From assembly GCF_000003815.2 (NCBI RefSeq), contig NC_049981.1:24085195-24149194 (forward strand): DNA of 64,000 nt, given 5' to 3'. Position 1 is the stretch's first letter; the number at the start of each line of letters is the position of its first letter. Of the stretch, positions 14,740 to 53,700 are shown piece by piece. Under the pieces are notes generated by a model. It worked only from the letters and a program-made list of their open reading frames with translations, was not told the origin of the DNA and did not search any database. The stretch comes from Branchiostoma floridae. Lineage: Eukaryota > Chordata > Leptocardii > Amphioxiformes > Branchiostomatidae. A program made the translations under genes and the position numbers.

Positions 14740-14928
14740 CCATTGTTTCTGAACCGGGGCCCGGCCGGGTAGCTTTCGGGAACAAAAACAATGATATTAA
14801 AGACATCAAAATACACGAAATGTCAAAATGATATTCATGGGCAAGACTTGTGCATATTTCTAGGGAAACATTTTAATTTTTCGTTTCTTGAAACAGCCCG
14901 GCCCAGTCCCGGTTTGGAAATGTGACGT
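14740..14928 (+). mobile_element. GC-ended MITE of about 190 bp, copy 1
   Basis: Inverted-repeat ends rich in accggggcccggccggg and agcccggcccagtcccggt flank an AT-rich centre, with the outer gaaatgtgacgt boundary preserved on the right. The same element occurs inverted at 47683-47873. No coding capacity; no clear target duplication. Confidence 0.6.
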
Positions 14929-15004
14929 TAGCCTAAACGTGGGAAATGTCATGCGCCTTGGCTGTTGCATGCACAGTACACATAATCATTAACTAGAGTA
15001 CCAC

Positions 15005-16190
15005 GAAACGCATACCTTCGCCAAAAAATCAACGCTTATTATAGGGAGTGCCTTTATCAAATACTTTAAGGTCATGGACTATACAAATACATCTCAAAAC
15101 ATATATAACCTTCTTGGCAAAGGTAAAAAGTCTTCACATTTCCATGCCACGTAAGGATCGCCGAAATAAGGGGGAAACACCCCTTCACATCAAAATGGTG
15201 AAACCCCTTCCAATCATACACTTCTGCTTAAGGAGATAGTCTGCAAACAAACAAAGAACATGGCATCCTGCAAACTAATAAACAACTTGTCAGCAAAAAT
15301 AACATGTATGTTTTGCCATCAGAAACCTGTCATTAACTATGTACATGTGCTGCACAGGAAGTGGCGAGTATCCATGAAAAGAGGTCGATTTCTGGAATAA
15401 CACACTTACCATAATAATCGTGTTAATAAAGCCCAGATTTTCATACAATACATTTCAGTATTTTTACCATCACCTAAGGTATGTTCATAATAAAAATACT
15501 GCAAATCCACCAATCCCCATTTGACTTATTCTCTTCCAAAGATAACAACAAAATCAGTTGTTGCAGTTCAAAATAAGCTACCAGGGGCCCAAATTTACAC
15601 GACTTACCCCCTGCCCAAAGACGTATCCACTACTAAAAAATCATGAACCTGTCACTTGAGGAAAATTTTTCCACCAACTTTGAAACTCCGCTACAGTACC
15701 GTAACTCGCCGCTAGGATGCCCATTCTTAAACTTGACCTTTATGTTCCCAACCCCCACACGACTACCAAAAATCATGCAAAACAATCCACACCGTTTCGA
15801 GTATCTTGTACGCAAACACACACACAAACACACTCGCCTCGCTGCTGCGCCGACGGAAAGCGCCAGAAGACCCATTATCTAACTCGACCTTTAGTTTCCT
15901 AACCCCCACATAGCTACCATAAATCAATCAAAACGATCCAAAATGTCTAGAGTTATCCTGTACGCAAACACACAAACAAACACACTCGCCTCGCTGCAGC
16001 GCCGATGAAAAGCTCTAGGTGAACCGTTGTCGAACAGCACCTTCCGTCATGCAACCGCTACTCAAATACCAAATATCATGAATTTCCATCCATAGCTACT
16101 CTAGTTATATGCTGCTGACCTACATACAGAGACACAACACCATGTCTCCACTCAAAACATAACCTCGCCATTCTGGCGAAGGTAACAACA
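15005..16190. repeat. Complex repeat block with a tandem unit of about 150 bp
   Basis: Two adjacent units of about 150 bp share the segment gtacgcaaacacacac followed by cacactcgcctcgctgc. These occur at about 15810-15860 and 15961-16012. Short inverted ccttcgcc / ggcgaagg motifs mark the block near 15010 and 16165. Frames here (15633-15902, both strands) derive from the repeat and are not genes. Confidence 0.6.
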
Positions 16191-17826
16191 GTTTCATGAC
16201 AGACAAAACAAATTGTTCTGTCCATTAATTTTCTGTTATGACTGGTAATAGTTTACGTTAAAGGGAAGTATAATATAATGCCAGGAAGTCAAAACAAATT
16301 ATATTCCAGTACTATATGAGGAGATAGTTGGCGGTTTCCAATTAGGCCTAGTGTTTCCAACATATGTAATGTCCAAATGCCCGAAGTTTACTATTTTTTG
16401 TCTGATGACAGTTCGTTGTTTACTTTACTTTACTTTATCCGTCCGTCCACTTGTACCGTTAGGGTGACGCGGGGACATTTCATTGCAGCGACTGACATGT
16501 AAAACAGCATCACCTTAATAGACTACCTTTGTGATTGTTCAAACCTTTATTTATCTATGTGGATAACTTAGTCATGCATAGAACTACAAAGGTATCACTT
16601 TTCAAGAAATCTGTCCTAACAAACGTCGCAATAATGCTAATGAGGCATTATACGATTTCGACTGAGATTGGATAACATTGCATTGCTATGTATGTCTAAG
16701 AAAGTCTTTCGGCTAACGTTTTTAGAAATTGTTAGAATCTGTTAATATAACTTGAGCATTCCTTATGACCACATCGTTATTTGCTTTCTTGGTTTCTCAT
16801 AAATGAATAAAGGTACGAACAGCCACGAAGGTCGCATGATAAGGTGACCTACTTCATTTCATCTTGGAGAAATTACTTGCTTTGATATCTCTAGGAGTAA
16901 TCATGTGCTGACGTCAACGGCTTAAGACACCATGCTAAGTTAAAGCCCTCTCAGAGCAAGATGCCTATATCACCACATACAGCACGACAAACTGAATGGA
17001 CAATACTGTCCGTTAGCGCACCATTCAAGATAGATATATTGATCGACATGTGGTTCGTCGCCTAATTATGTGAGCAGAAAAAGTAATTACCCTCTCTGTG
17101 TGAAATTTCAACGGGAAAATTGTCAAAATTCAATTGAATTTGTTATGAGTAACATTTGCATAGCAATAGCCACACGGCTAAAACATCACATTTATTGTAA
17201 GATATCACAGCAATATATACAAAACATACAGTGTGAAAACACCTTTCGTTGTCCTTTATAGAGCTTCGTTGCAATATTGGGGTACTGTTGAAATTACATA
17301 TAAAACGTTTCGCATAAGTAAGAATATATTCTAATGTAAAGATTATATTCAGACATGTTATTGTTAAAAGCATTAATATAGTCGGATTAGCAACATGTGT
17401 AGGAAGGGACGCATTCAATACATTATTACATTTTTTCCACAATGAAACCTTACTGACCGAAACTTTAATGACAGTGATTCTCTTAAAGCTAATAAGAAAA
17501 ACGCCCCGTATATAAGTATAAACACGTACCGTACAGGGGTTGGGCGACATTATATCATGCAATAAAATGAAATTCAAAAAAAGAAATACGATGCAACAGC
17601 AATTTAAAATACTATATTCGTAAAAGTAATTAATGCGGAAACCACGTTCTTTAAATCACAGATTACCATATCAAACAAATCTGAAATACTATATTAGTTG
17701 GATGTTTAACATTTCGTTAAAGTTATCAATGCGAAAACCACGTTTTTTTTAAATCACAGATTACCAAATCAAACAAGAAAAATAAGTGTGTTGATGATGT
17801 TGTACACTGTCAGATTGCTGAGGTGT
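16191..17826. other. AT-rich intergenic stretch
   Basis: No exon supported. The 144-codon open frame at 17143-17577 (-) is low-complexity AT-rich sequence with no family motif, probably chance. Confidence 0.5.
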
Positions 17827-19757
<1,931 letters not shown>

Positions 19758-20833
19758 GTTTGCTTGAAAGTCCTATTCCATAACAAGAAAAATGAGACAA
19801 ATAAACTGCAGGACATACAAGGTAAAGGGTAGTTTTTTTTTTTTTTACAAATATGATTGCAGTATTCGAATGATATGTAGATATTCTTTACAATCTAGAC
19901 ATTTAGCTCTGACGTCAACTGCAGTTGTTTTTACATTGTACAAACCTGGAAAGTAGAAAAAATACTAGGCTGCTTATTAGTTCATAACGCGGAATAGATA
20001 CTTTATTTTAGAATCGTCAAAACATACTCTAAGGTCGTTATGACATTAGTAGAATCCTTTATCATTCACCACAGGGCCTGGTCTAGAGCCTACAGCATAC
20101 TATTTACTTGCTTTATTTTCCTTGCCAGCATCAAAATGGGTGTCTGTTCTCAGGTTTCCTTTGGTGCCTGTCACATGATGGGCCGAGTTGTTTGCGATGC
20201 TAACAAAGCACCTTCTGCAGGTAATTCAGACCCTCTTAGGTCTATATACAGCAGCACTATGGATGACATTCTTTAAAAAGATGTTTTTGGTCGTAACCTT
20301 TAGAAATCTACATGTTCAAACATAGTACCTAACAGCCTTTGGAGATGATGAACGATATGATTATAACACCTGTCCTGTTCTTGATATGCATCCAAAATGT
20401 TATCCATCGGGAACATGTACACCACGATCAATATAACACAAAAGTGGGTAAACATTGTGGAGACTTTACACATGGACAAGTGTAAATATTTTCCCTCAGC
20501 TATTTTACCAAGTTGTCCGTACCAGGTTCATCTTATTAGTCTATGGTTCAAGTCTGCATGTCCTCGTTATTGTTTGGTAGAGGGTGGTGCAATGGCGCAA
20601 TCGGGTCCCATTACAACGACGCAACATGGTGTACAGACCTTGTAAGTATGACAAGGTACATGAAATATACATTATCACATCCAATGCCCCTTACATGTTT
20701 GGACTCAATGCAGTCTAAACATGACACACAGTTACTATAGAAATACCATGGCTAAGGGTTTGATGCGATTTTTACTGAAATAAATGGGAAAGGAAAACTT
20801 ACAGGAAGTAACAACACACATCAGAGTACTTAC

Positions 20834-21047
20834 CACACAAAGGTGCTACCTTGACACCTGTTAACTGCGCCGTTGCGTCGTAGGGCGTTACCCCGAGTAA
20901 CGCTGGAACGTGACGTTGCTTTACTGACCCAGACGTTGTGTGGCGCTACGTTAACATGCGTCCGACTGGCCAGCCATACACACTGTTGAGAGAGTGATCT
21001 AGCGGTCATTAGACGAAGCGTATTGGTTTGGATGACCTCCCGTGACC
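20834..21047 (-). other. Orphan exon candidate, 214 nt
   Basis: On the minus strand a good acceptor (gttactttcag) precedes 21047 and a near-ideal donor (GTG|gtaagtac) follows 20834. One frame is open throughout but shows no recognisable domain. It lies between LITAF-like gene 3 and the divergent unknown gene. It could be a 5' UTR exon of LITAF-like gene 3, whose ATG exon begins with a short leader after a tttcaag acceptor, or an exon of an unidentified transcript. Confidence 0.35.
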
Positions 21048-22431
21048 CTGAAAGTAACAGAACATAGTTCGTCAATGGGGATTAGGTTGATCAGGGACCC
21101 CGAAATGAAACCGGTTTAAAATTTGAATTAAGGCACACAAGAAAGGTAATAAAAGAAACATGTTTTTGTTCAGGGTACAACTTTAAGATATGTGAAAAGA
21201 AACACTAATTTGCCAACTCGTCAATCATCTTCATTACGCACAGCGGAGGCCATGTGAACTGCAGTCCATGCACACTAGTAATTGGTAATGTTATTTGGGC
21301 GTAGATTTATGGGGGTATCCGATACATTCTATGGTCTTCGACCAAACTCAAATCAGATTAATGGGAATTAATGGTACAGAAATGTCAAATTTGATATGCA
21401 GACATTTTTTTCACAAGTTTTAAGAAGAGGAAAGTGACTCGTAACCGCTCTACACTTCACGTTTCGTTATCTAGCGCAGTGTATTTAGTCATGCTTGGTA
21501 TGGTTTTACAGTAATGACCATACCTTTGTCATTATAATGCAATATACTGACCATATCAGTCATGCGCAGTCTTATCCTGAAGTTATCTGTTTGACTGATT
21601 CGTTTTGACGCTATTGGTCAACACCCGTGCGTTTGTTGGCTTCATGCCAAGTTTTAAGAATAACGCCTGGGTTCCCCTGAGTCATACCTGGGGATTGCCA
21701 CAATATTGTGGCCGCGACTGCGAAGACGGCTGTATCTTGAGCGCTGACGTTCTGACCAAAAGCCTTTCTTGGAGATTTTTTTTTTAACTTGCCGTAAGTA
21801 CTTTGATTTTTATAAGCCTGTTATTCTTGCCAGCAAAATATGTGCATCGCTACGCCAGACTCGTTAATTGGTAGCCGGAGGCCACAAAACGAAAACACTA
21901 GACTGTCTAACTGAAACGATGGTAAACACAAGTACCCTAAACGTTCCAATCACCATGAATTCTAAATGCTCTATGGCCGCTTTGCGCATTTTAGGCAAAT
22001 TGACGTGTCCTTTGTCTTTCTTTGGTTATCTTTTTTGTTGAAAGAGTAAAACTTAACCGAAAAACGACTTATATGGACACCTACGTTTTAAACCGGAGAC
22101 TTGTTGCGTAATCACTGTACAGTTGTGACGCAGCTCCAAATATTCAAAACGACCCACAGTAATTTGGGCAAACCATAATTCAAAACATGTTTACATAATA
22201 CTGGACGGCTGATAAAACTCCTACACTTATTTTATGTGATTACGGGTATAGTTTCTTTCTATTTCTGTTTCAAGAACATTGTTTGGCTGCGTGATACCAC
22301 CACCTTTTTCTTTGAACCTCTAGTGCTTGCGTAAGGGGAGTCCCCTTATGATATTTGCATAGTAGTTACATGGGGGCGCTATTTTCGGCATTCGTTACTC
22401 ATAAAAGTTTCCGTTTGTACCTGTGCTAGCA
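21048..22431. other. Putative upstream region of the small plus-strand gene
   Basis: No exon recognised. If 20834-21047 is a 5' exon of LITAF-like gene 3, this 1.4 kb lies between divergent transcripts. No TATA box can be assigned with confidence. Confidence 0.3.
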
Positions 22432-23258
22432 ATGGGAGCGGTCAACACAAAAGCGTTCTCTGCTGGAAAATCTGTGATGTGTCGGACCGGACAACATCGC
22501 TCGGTCCATGTCGTATCGTCAGGAGTGCGGACCACCAACCAAATCTGGGCCGCTTTGCTTTATCCAAAGTCAGCCGAGTACCACAACATTAAGGTCTCCT
22601 CCGCCCCGAAGGTTCCCATAGGGATGCTGTGGAACGTGGAGGGAAACGGCCTGCAGGACACCTTGCACATCACAGGCGATAAGGTAAGGGCAACCTCACA
22701 TTCGTCGCACGACTTTCGTACCATCGATTGCAGATTGACGGTATTTGTAAGATGTTTGGAAATGTTACTTTAGTTTTTTTTTCTTTATATATGTATATTG
22801 TAAAACAATCTATATTGTAGCAAATTGTACCTGATTATGCCTGACGACCAAAGTAGAATGTGGAAAAAATTAAAATTAAAGAAAAACTTGCTTTCTCCGT
22901 CAGCACATCGCCACCACCCCTCTGCCTGTTTACAAGTTTTACGATCGTACAGTCCCTGAGGTGAGGAAGGATGGAGGCGGTCTGGGGGACACAATGGGCC
23001 CGCCGGACCTGAAGTGGCTGCACGCCTTTTCTACTTACCAGGTTAGATACGACGGCTACTGTTTTCTACCTACTAGGTCTAATATGACAGTTATTATTAT
23101 GAGATCATGTAAGGTTTATCTGGACTGTGCGTATTGGCGTAATGTTTCATTATATTTCCCGTCGTTAAAAGTACTTGCAAATTGTAACACCATTACATAT
23201 ACCAACATCGTTTATCATAACTCATTTTGTTTTTTTCCTTTTACAGGAATGTCGCTAG
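22432..23258 (+). CDS. Unknown small protein, three exons (133 aa)
   Basis: Exons 22432-22683 (donor AAG|gtaagg), 22904-23041 (acceptor ccgtcag, donor CAG|gttaga) and 23247-23258 (acceptor tttacag; GAA TGT CGC TAG). All introns are phase 0 and the coding total is 402 nt. The protein begins MGAVNTKAFSAGKSVMCRTG and ends WLHAFSTYQECR. There is no signal peptide, no membrane segment and no catalytic motif. It is basic, with Pro/Gly turns (RKDGGGLGDTMGPPDLKW). Small proteins of this style include axonemal microtubule inner proteins, but I cannot match it to any named family. The start may lie further upstream, because the ATG sits directly after a possible acceptor (gtgctag). The open frames, the clean splice sites and a downstream AATAAA make a real gene likely. 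Confidence 0.65.
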
Positions 23259-23789
23259 ATACGCCATTTATGGAAAGCCGAAGCTAATGCTTGAATTGTA
23301 AAATTTCATATTATTCCCTCTGAAATTGCTAAAGGGCTGGCTGGTTTTAGTGCTGTACATATGAACTCTCGACTGAAGGCAGCTACTTGCATATCAATTC
23401 AAATTTTCTAATATGTATTTTCTATATATAGTTTTCTACGGTTTATCTTGTGTGAAAAGTCATTAATTTACGTAGGGTCTGTGGGCAATTTCATTGAGTG
23501 GTATGTACAAGGGCATACAAAGGTGTGAAGAGGATGGCGACTACAAAAGAGAGAGAACGAGAAAAGGCATTTTGTGATTTAGATCTTTTGACGTTAGATT
23601 TTCTTGTCTGAGTACCATCCTCCATAGTGACCACCGGCTCAATCATTTCGTTAGCTAGCCACAATTTGCTTACACCCAGTATGCCATTGCAAATGAGATA
23701 ATGATGGGATATGCAATGCAATCTATAGTAATACTACAAAGACGTTGGTTAATTGTGACAACATTTACGTCGGATGACTTTGTATGCAA

Positions 23790-23795
23790 AATAAA
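23790..23795 (+). promoter_or_regulatory. Candidate poly(A) signal of the 133-aa gene
   Basis: AATAAA about 530 nt after the TAG stop. It lies in the convergent space between this gene and the protease gene. Confidence 0.35.
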
Positions 23796-23960
23796 GTAAA
23801 AGCTGATTGATTTAAATCATCGTTTTAAATCATAGCACAAATACAGCAACAAGCACAAACACACGCACGCACAAACACAAAAACACATATTCACACACAA
23901 AAATAATACTTAACCAAAGTAGAAACAATTGGAGACATAATACTATTTCCATGTTCTAGA

Positions 23961-23966
23961 TTTATT
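23961..23966 (-). promoter_or_regulatory. Candidate poly(A) signal of the ADAMTS-like gene
   Basis: AATAAA on the minus strand (tttatt on plus) about 265 nt downstream of the protease stop. The two convergent 3' ends are within about 170 nt of each other if both signals are used. Confidence 0.45.
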
Positions 23967-24227
23967 CATCTGTCATTCCAGACACGTGTTGTCACCAGAT
24001 ACTGATAACAGAATTCCCTGAGCAAAGAATCTACAAATGCATAACATTCAAACTTAGCCGTCCGTACCATCGTACGTCTGGAAGCAAAAGTATGCCCAAG
24101 CTTTTACGCCAGGCAGAAAGTTTTGTAACGTTAAAACTAGTTTTACTAGCTCTAGCTGTGTTTACACCAGCGAGCCTGACTATCTGATCTGGTCTCGTCC
24201 ACAGATCAGTGACACTCCATACATTAG

Positions 24228-48760
<24,533 letters not shown>

Positions 48761-50444
48761 CTTCACTAGTGGAGTACCGTAATGCTTGTGGTTTTACCAG
48801 GAAATGCAACCCATCTGAACTGAATGATAAGATTGAGAAAAATATTGGATTTCCCTGAGCTTTAAGTGCCAGATGTGCCAAATTAGAGACAAAGTAGGTC
48901 GCATGCTTTTGTTCCTTGCAACACATGCTGATTGCAAACAATATTTCCTGACTTTCTTATTGAGTAACCTACCCAGGATCAATAGTTGAATTGTGCATTT
49001 CTTTTGTCTTTATCACCGCATGTTTTCCGACCATTCACCACGCAAACAAACAGCCAGCCATCTGTCAGAGAAACGCCCTTTGACGATCTAAAACGTCAAT
49101 GCTTATGACGTTGTAACTAACATACAATTAGTTTACTTACTTCAGTTATCTTATCAGCCCATTAGGGCTTGGTGCACAAATCTCACACACGAAGGTGAAG
49201 CTGCTTTCCTTCCTCCCCCCTTCCTTCCTTCAGACCCTTATTTCTTCATTTAGTTCTATTCTTTATTCCTGCGTCATGACACAAATAGCATTAACCTTAT
49301 CAAGACCATGTTTTTATCCACCACCCCACTTTATAACTTCAAAACAGAGTGTTGCATGATTTCCAGATGATGCCACTGCAACAGAGATGTTACTTGGCTC
49401 ACCTACCCTCTTCGGTTGTTATTCTACTACTTATTAGCAGACGAAATTCGACAAAAACCAGTAGTATGGGGTTGGAATGACGGTTGTTGCCGTAAGATGC
49501 TGAAGTTTTGTTATCATATTGTAGTACGGTCTAGGTGTTGTCTTTGAATGCACCCTATAAGTGCACGAGGCTCCCTTGCGGTAGCTCTGTGGCCTGCATG
49601 ATATGTCTTTCTGGGAGAACTTTTGCTCAAGTCAGTTCTACTCTCCATTGCTAGGTGGCGCTGCAATAAAGCGAATGGTGTATCAAACGAGACTAAATAG
49701 TTATTAGCTTGCACCCTCTATCTAGCCCAGATTTCCCAAGAAGCCCGGTCTGAATAGCTTAGAATTGTTTTAAGCCAAGTAATTAGAATGATTTTCTAAA
49801 AATCCCTTCTCCAACACTTATTTCTTTTGCTCGTTTTTGTTTTACACATCGGTGCCATTACTCCTTACTGCCTATTTGTTTTCGGGTATTTGTTTAGGTT
49901 CCAGTGTTTTTGTCACCAGGTGACCTAGCTTGTGTTGACACAAGCTGTCCCTGGCTGGAGTTAACACCCCCCCCCCCCCCCCCCCCCGAAAAGGGCGCCA
50001 ATCGTAGGGCCCGCCGCTAGGGGCGCGATGTTAATCAGGCTACAGGTGACCCATTAAGGAATTTACCGACATAAAGTTTTTTTGGGAAACCTAACGTTCA
50101 TGTTTAACAGATCTGGAAAGACCACATACAACAACAGAAGGGGTGAGCTTTCAGTACTGATTGTTCCGAGTTTATCCATTATTTTTATTCTATTTAATGC
50201 TACTTCATCTCGAAAATCGTCACAATTAACCAGATTATTCGAGATTTTATGACATTTTCAGGCTCGATATGAAAGAAACATAGACTAAATAACTAAAACA
50301 TTTATAAAGCCCTCTGACTATATATCCTTGCACTGTCTGCTCCAACTAAAATTCATATGTAAAAAGCAAGGCACCATCCATCCATCCCGGATGAAAGAAA
50401 CTTCCTTCTGACTCCATACCGACCGTATATTCTGTCTTCCCCAG
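48761..50444. other. Upstream flank of the protease gene
   Basis: Likely contains the 5' UTR and promoter of the protease gene. No TATA or initiator could be assigned. A poly-C run of 21 bases is at 49967-49987. No exon recognised. Confidence 0.4.
49967..49987. repeat. Poly-C tract (21 C)
   Basis: Uninterrupted C run; low-complexity sequence and a likely site of length error. Confidence 0.95.
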
Positions 50445-50798
50445 GTATGCGTGATCACAAGACACCAGCCATCACCCGAGAGCAAAGAAGTCTGTGGTAC
50501 CAGTGTAGCGCCGAGGGTAGATGCTAAACCCTCTAGCTCAGGCTTTTTTTCTCTCGATTTGACCTCGATAGAGGTCACATTGAAAGGGGATGCGTGTGGC
50601 CCATGGCTAACTGTCACAGAAGGCCCAGGCACCTGGCCTAGCCAGGCCATTGATATTACTTTTAAAAAGAGGAAAATTTCAAAATCCCTGGGCCTGCAAT
50701 CAGTCTACAAGAACATTAGAGTTAGAACCACCGGAAATTACGGAGCCCCTCAAGAAGTCAGAAAATTCGTCTTCCGCTGCCAAAGAAGTCAAAACTAA
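50445..50798 (+). CDS. Candidate terminal exon of an unidentified gene
   Basis: Follows a strong acceptor (ctgtcttccccag) and is open for 117 codons to a stop at 50796-50798. It begins VCVITRHQPSPESKEVCG and ends RKFVFRCQRSQN. The composition is protein-like (mixed polar, three Cys, a LDLTSIEVTLKGDACGPWL stretch), but I recognise no family. Upstream partner exons are not identified. It may be real, a pseudogene fragment or chance. Confidence 0.35.
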   Translation, partial: VCVITRHQPSPESKEVCGTSVAPRVDAKPSSSGFFSLDLTSIEVTLKGDACGPWLTVTEGPGTWPSQAIDITFKKRKISKSLGLQSVYKNIRVRTTGNYGAPQEVRKFVFRCQRSQN

Positions 50799-53700
50799 CA
50801 GAAGTCAGCCAGTACTTTACTTTTTAGTTAGTACCAAGAGATGAATAGAATATACAATCTGTCAACATCGCATATTATCACTCCGTACTCCGTACTACTC
50901 GTGTATGTGCTTTTTATATTATATATATTAGCCCTCGGGCATGTATTTGCAAATAAACGATATATTTCACCAACACTTTGGTGAACAGAACTAACGAATC
51001 GAGGACGTTATTTCTGTCAGAGTTACATAATCTGACAAACCCCTTGTGTAATGCTGCTAGGCTGCATCATGTCACAGGTGCGTAATAAATGACGACGGGG
51101 CCGTCCGGCACTGCAAGCTGCTGTCCATCTTCTCTGAATTTTAATCCGTCCCCTAAAGATATAATAAAAGTGATCTATCTAAAGCAAGGACAGGAAGGTC
51201 CTTATTCGTTCTACTTATACGGAATTCCCTAGTTATAGTACTATTTATCAGTTACATAAACCTTGCAGCACAGAGCTGTGCTTTTTTTAGAAGTTTAATC
51301 TATGTCTTCCGATGTTGCAATAACTTGGGGGAACATTTAGTGGAGACCCACCACATCCCAGATCATCAATATTAAGAGCCTATAAGGCCTAACGCGCCGG
51401 CCTTACGACCCCGGAAAGCTGCGGAATAAACAATTCAATTACTGTCGGAAACCTCAATTCCATTCCTCGCAGCTAACTTTCCTCTCGGGACAGGTATATG
51501 GAATCTATGCCAGCCAGACTAGTGGGTACTTCTCAGCTACCAGCGGAGTATCATGTCGTTCCCATTTCATGTTATCTCCCTGGGTTTTGTTTTCACCTAC
51601 GTAATGATGCGTACTTTTGCGTACATCCTCACTCCAGGCAATACATTCTGATGATATGCAGGACAGGGCAAAATGTGTTTGTGAAGAGATTGCGTGAATT
51701 ACTTTTTTGTCCCGATTCCCGAGAGTCCTAGAGATAAATTACGTTGATGCATGGAGAATGTGGATTGGGTCAGGTCACTAACCAACCGTAGAAGTGTTTA
51801 GAAAGCTCAGAGGACCACACACTAATTGTGGAACAGAACTATTGGGATATCATTGGCTTTTATGACTCTGCTATGCATTCCCCCCAGCTATTTCATAATT
51901 AGCGTGTGGGGATCATGTACCTTACAAAAAGACACCTTACATATTTGATAACATGATGATTTATTTCCACGGGAAGGGCCATTTTCTTGAAATCATCCCA
52001 TGTATATTCGAATTAAAACAAGAAAGTGATACAATAATAACAAACGAATTTCTTTAGACATTAGTCTATTTTATCGGCATACCTTTAAGAACGCCGACTC
52101 AAATAAAGTAATAGGTTTCGAACAGAACTGAAGGTGGATAATTCTTTTCTTATTTTCATTTTGCGTGCAATGAAAAAATAAAGCGGATGACCTAAGAACA
52201 ATGGGGCGTGTGAGGGGTATTACATCTTACAGATAATACTCTATACATCTTAATAAGTAGAAATTGAATGAAATGTTTATACATTTAGTATTCGACTGAT
52301 ATGACATTGCTATTGGTAATTTGCATTATCTTTTAGACACAAGCAAAATCTGAAACCAAAGCCGACCCCCCCTCCTACTAAGGATAACGTTGATAGAATT
52401 TGGTAGGTAAAATGCAGCTGAGTAGCGCCTTCTGATTGGCTACTGGTTGAAGGCGGAGGGGTAAGATTGTTATAGGGGTTATTGGAGCTGCGATCCGTGT
52501 TGGAGGGTGCTTCAGGATTGCTACCATCTCATCTTCTTACTACTTTTCTATGGTAGAACATTTGGGGATCTTTTGCCGTTTACCTGCCGTACTACAAAGA
52601 AGTGACCGTCGTCGATCAGCCTGGGGACAGAAAATTACTGGGCAGGTTCGTAAAGATTTTGGATCATTTATCTTAATGTATTATCTTGTAAATGCAAGGA
52701 CAAAAAACACGCAAAGGTAGATATCGATACAAATGTACGAGCGTTAAAGAGATCTGGTTAGGAACCACTCAGCTACAAGTAAATGGTAAAGACTGAGAAA
52801 AAGGAAGGTGTTGTTACTTGCTCAATGGGTCTTTGTGTGCAAAGAATTCTGCTTGATATACTTTGCATGTAATTAAGATTTAAAGTATATTTCAAAGATG
52901 ATTCGCCCTAGACATTTGCTTAAGTTTTAAATGATTTGACATTTTCCCTACGCAATATCAGTCTTGCTAGTGTTCTAAAGCATGGGAGATTGGTATTAAT
53001 GAACCCTTTTTAGTATGCACTAGGCAGGAACACATTTTGATATTGAGCCTATTGAGTCTTCTAAATCATAATAAACAATTCAATTGCAACCTTCACATCT
53101 AAGACAGCATAGGTCTCGCTCAATACATTATGAGCAGCAAAAATATCATTGAAATCGATGACAATATAACATTTATACGAATATCATATTTTTTGTTATT
53201 ATAATTAGTCCTTCTGCTGTGCATCTGTCGGTTTGATTTGATTATGAACAATTATGACTTATTGCCACAACAGCATGGGCAGATACGCAAGTGTCAAAAG
53301 TGATCCCTCAAACCTGATATATTAAACCACGTTAATATCGCATCGCGTAAAACCATTCATCAAAAGCTTGACAAGCGGCAATGGCGACTCCGTACATGAA
53401 CAAAGTCGTTCAAAAGTATCTGTAAAGAATCGAATTTGTTTGAACTATTCAAATTGACTGCTCACAGATAAGGAGAGAGTTCGAAAACTTGAACGTATCA
53501 CTAAATGTTTTTATCTGATGCCAATTCAGCGCTAGATTCTATGTATTTTTTTCATAGAGTGATTTCTTGCCTACGTTGTGCTTATTCCATTCATTTTTGT
53601 TATTTCCGCGGGAGATGAATTTATTATATGGCAGCCATTTATCATGCTTTTCCATATATTTCTTTATAAAGATTGCAGATGCACATGGTGCAAACAGTTC

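Noticed and set aside
15633-15902. Overlapping open frames of 60-80 codons on both strands
   Set aside because: They lie in the tandem repeat block and encode repeat-derived His/Thr-rich peptides.
17143-17577. 144-codon minus-strand frame
   Set aside because: AT-rich intergenic sequence with no domain, no splice borders and no homology that I recognise.
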